Virus record (IMG/VR): IMGVR_UViG_3300033143_002120
Location: 1 to 36,031 of that record
Reading direction: 5' to 3' (one strand)
Source of the DNA: a virus
DNA: 36,031 nucleotides
Shown here: positions 34,650 through 36,031 of the stretch, piece after piece
Layout: every line of letters starts with the position of its first letter
Numbering within the stretch: position 1 is the first letter of the stretch
Notes under the pieces: generated by a model
What the model was told of the DNA's origin: nothing
Database searches by the model: none
Seen by the model: the letters and a program-made list of their open reading frames with translations, nothing else
Translations under genes and position numbers: made by a program

Positions 34650-34960
34650 TATCCACCTACCCGTAATGACAATTTTTCAGCTAACAAGAAACCAAATAAA
34701 GGCCATAATTTCTTAATAGCATCCTGGTGAGCATAAGTTTCACCAATATCAGTATTGAAATTAGCAACATCAACACACGCAGATTCCCCACGGACAGAGT
34801 ACCCATTATCTAAAATAATATTACAGATTGTGGTGGTAGTACCAGGCAGGATGATAAATTCGGTTTTTTGAATACGGGAATGAATATAATCAATTGTTAT
34901 ACGGTCACCTGGGAGATTTTCTAAAGCTTGTTCTAACATTTCAGGACTTAATAAACTCAT
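34649..34960 (-). CDS. N4 Gp49/Sf6 gp66-family protein
   Basis: About 103 residues. The ATG at 34960 lies nine to ten bases after GAGGA; a GTG at 34966 with short spacing is an alternative. Key family segments are FIILPGTTTTICNIILDNGY, GESACVDVANFNTDIGE and AIKKLWPLFGFLLAEKL, matching the Gp49/gene 66 family (typically I-LPGTTVT-C...NGF-V-GESACA...F....G...A...A...W..LGY.L). Function in N4 and Sf6 is not established to my knowledge. The start/stop overlap to the Tad2-like gene suggests co-translation. Confidence 0.85.
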   Translation of the reverse strand: MSLLSPEMLEQALENLPGDRITIDYIHSRIQKTEFIILPGTTTTICNIILDNGYSVRGESACVDVANFNTDIGETYAHQDAIKKLWPLFGFLLAEKLSLRVGG

Positions 34961-35022
34961 TTGCACTTTTCCTCTATGTGATTTGAGAAAAGCAAATATA
35001 GTCTTTAGTCTGAGTTAAGTCA

Positions 35023-35128
35023 AATATTTTATTCGAGAAAATTCGAATGAGTGATGTTGCGCCAGGCCAAGGCCGTAGGCACGAGGCCAAGCAACATCAC
35101 GAATGAGAATTTGAACGAATAAAATATT
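35023..35128. repeat. 106-bp interrupted palindrome
   Basis: Perfect 13-base outer arms AATATTTTATTCG (35023-35035) and CGAATAAAATATT (35116-35128) enclose a 10-base perfect inner stem GTGATGTTGC (35051-35060) with GCAACATCAC (35091-35100). A partially matching middle and a GC-rich loop with repeated GGCC units (35061-35090) complete it. The gap 34961-35199 holds no gene. It looks like a folded-back or miniature mobile element, or a strong structural element for packaging or replication. Confidence 0.75.
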
Positions 35129-35142
35129 ATAAATAATAACGC

Positions 35143-35161
35143 GATTTCCGGAGCGGAAATC
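35143..35161 (-). terminator. Perfect 8-bp hairpin after membrane protein gene
   Basis: On the minus strand GATTTCCG, loop CTC, CGGAAATC is a perfect stem. GCGTTATTATTTATAATATTTT follows, T-rich but broken by A. It lies about 40 bases after the stop of the membrane protein gene, so it may act as a terminator for it, with the downstream palindrome adding to the effect. Confidence 0.5.
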
Positions 35162-35171
35162 ACTAGCTCGT

Positions 35172-35192
35172 GCTTACGCCTCGCGCTAAAGC
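35172..35192. repeat. Small GC-rich hairpin
   Basis: GCTTACGC and GCGCTAAAGC pair through CGC/GCG and GCTT/AAGC around CTC, directly next to the stop of the membrane protein gene. The GC content is much higher than in the rest of the window. Confidence 0.4.
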
Positions 35193-35199
35193 CACTTAT

Positions 35200-35562
35200 C
35201 TAACAGTGACCACCTTCTTCAAATGGGTCCAATAAATAAGTACATACTTTATGTGCTCTATACAATTGAATACCATCACCTTCCATATGTCGCTGGCATC
35301 TACTTGTAAACAAAAACTCTTTATCAAATATTTTAGGCAATTCTCGGAAATAAACAGTACCAATAATAAAATTAAATAAAACATCCATGGCTAATCCAAT
35401 AATCAATAATGGATATAACCCATACCAAAGTACACCTAACTTATCTTTCAGCATCACTCGATGCTTCTTAATACCCATTAAAGCAATATAAAAGAACCAA
35501 GTACCATAAAATAATACATACAAGAATAAACCAAATAAACCAAAATTAATTAAATCTGACAT
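35200..35562 (-). CDS. Two-helix membrane protein, widespread phage family of unknown function
   Basis: A 120-residue protein with hydrophobic helices at about residues 8-29 and 45-69 (GVLWYGLYPLLIIGLAMDVL). A conserved-looking cytoplasmic or periplasmic tail follows: ELPKIFDKEFLFTSRCQRHM, then RAHKVCTYLLDPFEEGGHC. I recall the motif LP(R/K)E...T-x-R-x-x-R-H...LLDPF(D/E)...GH as recurrent in small phage membrane proteins of unknown role. It is bracketed on both sides by GC-rich hairpins, a moron-like arrangement. A role in envelope or superinfection control is only a possibility. Confidence 0.8.
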   Translation of the reverse strand: MSDLINFGLFGLFLYVLFYGTWFFYIALMGIKKHRVMLKDKLGVLWYGLYPLLIIGLAMDVLFNFIIGTVYFRELPKIFDKEFLFTSRCQRHMEGDGIQLYRAHKVCTYLLDPFEEGGHC

Positions 35563-35596
35563 CTAAACAATTCCTTATAATTTATTAAATAGGAAA

Positions 35597-35644
35597 CTCC
35601 TGACAGTCGGGGCTACGGGCTACGCCCTGCCCCTCCTGCAGTCG
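35597..35644. repeat. GC-rich hairpin flanked by 12-base direct repeats
   Basis: GGGG(CTA)CGGGC, loop TAC, GCCC(T)GCCCC (35609-35633) forms a strong hairpin in an AT-rich phage. Near-identical direct repeats flank it: CTCCTGACAGTCG (35597-35609) and CTCCTGCAGTCG (35633-35644). It lies in the gap between the 120-residue membrane gene and the basic protein gene; it may be a terminator for the latter (no clear T-tract), a REP-like element or a mobile remnant. Confidence 0.5.
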
Positions 35645-35672
35645 CCATAAACAGGGGAGAAAGAACCAATAA

Positions 35673-35942
35673 CTAGAATCCTTTTCGTGGCAAATGCCCT
35701 TTATTCTTACGTAAACTCTTAACTAAATCTTCAGCACTTCCACCTGATTTAACCGAGGTAGCACTACTACCACTGGGGGCATAACTCTTAAGAGTTTCTA
35801 AACCAGTACCCTGGATAGGTCTATTCTTAGCTGTCTTTTTACCAACACTTTCACGATACCGTTTAATATTAGCAGCTCGAATAGCAAGTTTTTCTTCAGG
35901 AGTTACTTTAACTTTCTTCTTCTGTCCGTATCGTACTGGCAT
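35673..35942 (-). CDS. Small basic protein, hypothetical
   Basis: I place the start at the ATG at 35942 (MPVRYGQKKKVKVTPEEKLA), seven bases after GGGGA. An ATG at 35948 lies too close, and 35993 has no ribosome-binding site. About 89 residues, very basic (many Lys/Arg), with a helix-forming KLAIRAANIKRYRESVGKKT and a flexible Ser/Gly-rich C-terminus ending RKNKGHLPRKGF. Nucleic acid binding is plausible from charge. It is the first minus-strand gene of this window. Confidence 0.7.
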   Translation of the reverse strand: MPVRYGQKKKVKVTPEEKLAIRAANIKRYRESVGKKTAKNRPIQGTGLETLKSYAPSGSSATSVKSGGSAEDLVKSLRKNKGHLPRKGF

Positions 35943-35979
35943 AGTCATTTCCCCAGGGAATATATAATATTTAAATTTG

Positions 35980-35988
35980 AGTATAACA
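35980..35988 (-). promoter_or_regulatory. Candidate extended -10 promoter for minus-strand late genes
   Basis: TGTTATACT on the minus strand matches an extended -10 element (TG, one base, TATACT), about 38 bases before the start of the basic protein gene. No good -35 is visible. The region faces a plus-strand start at 36016, so it would be a divergent control region. Confidence 0.35.
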
Positions 35989-36015
35989 GACATAAACCAT
36001 AAAGGAATTACTCAT

Positions 36016-36031
36016 ATGATTGGATTTGAAC
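36016..36031 (+). CDS. Probable start of a divergent plus-strand gene (partial)
   Basis: An ATG at 36016 (MIGFE...) follows AAAGGA with a nine-base spacer on the plus strand. Only five codons are visible before the edge, so this rests on the ribosome-binding site and on lack of a minus-strand gene here. If real, it marks the switch from the minus-strand late operon to genes read the other way. Confidence 0.35.

Noticed and set aside
1-36031. CRISPR array, insertion sequence, integrase or attachment site
   Set aside because: No regularly spaced repeat cluster, transposase, recombinase or tRNA-associated att core was found.

Overview
This window is a stretch of a tailed double-stranded DNA phage genome, about one third GC by eye. 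Almost all of it is one tightly packed late (virion, packaging and lysis) transcription unit read on the minus strand, so the biological order runs from high to low coordinates. The best anchors are an N4-gp56-type major capsid protein, an N4-like portal (broken here), a T7/N4-type terminase large subunit, a 3TM holin, an Amidase_2 endolysin, and an N4 Gp49/Sf6 gp66-family protein. Gene order (terminase, adaptor, tail/appendage genes, lysis genes, portal, scaffold, capsid, large ejection-type proteins) follows coliphage N4. I therefore read it as a podovirus-like lytic phage distantly related to N4 (Schitoviridae-like), probably of a Gram-negative host. The host cannot be named from sequence. 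There is no integrase, repressor, transposase, tRNA or CRISPR array. All functional and family statements come from reading the sequence and from memory of families; no search was run.

Layout from the right. At 35943-36015 there is a possible divergent promoter region, with a plus-strand gene starting at 36016 and running off the window. Positions 33361-35942 hold small accessory genes: a basic protein, a two-helix membrane protein bracketed by GC-rich hairpins, an N4 Gp49-family protein, a Tad2-like anti-Thoeris protein, an acidic protein and a dCMP-deaminase-like enzyme. Positions 30616-33368 are the packaging block: a small-terminase candidate, two tiny genes and TerL. Positions 22887-30555 are the adsorption block: an adaptor, a glycine-rich fibre, two paralogous fibres flanking a chaperone-like gene, and a seven-bladed Asp-box beta-propeller. 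Positions 21167-22872 are the lysis block: amidase, two single-TM coiled-coil proteins and a holin.

Positions 14719-21090 form the head block: portal, a small coiled-coil protein, a scaffold-like acidic protein, the major capsid protein, and two small putative virion proteins. Positions 7616-14692 encode large proteins with hydrophobic or coiled-coil segments, probably internal or ejected. The largest recalls the membrane-active N-terminal part of N4 virion RNA polymerase but ends before any polymerase domain. Positions 1-7614 hold a secreted-type protein, large beta-rich structural proteins, an overlooked 57-residue gene and a partial gene leaving the window.

Most striking points: the portal is split by a frame change where about 22 bases of the expected family sequence seem to be missing; a Tad2-like counter-defence gene is present; the fibre module is duplicated; a signal-peptide protein sits inside the virion operon; GC-rich palindromes surround one membrane gene; and the hexamer CCCGGG occurs far more often than the base composition predicts. 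Genes are commonly joined by TAATG stop/start overlaps.
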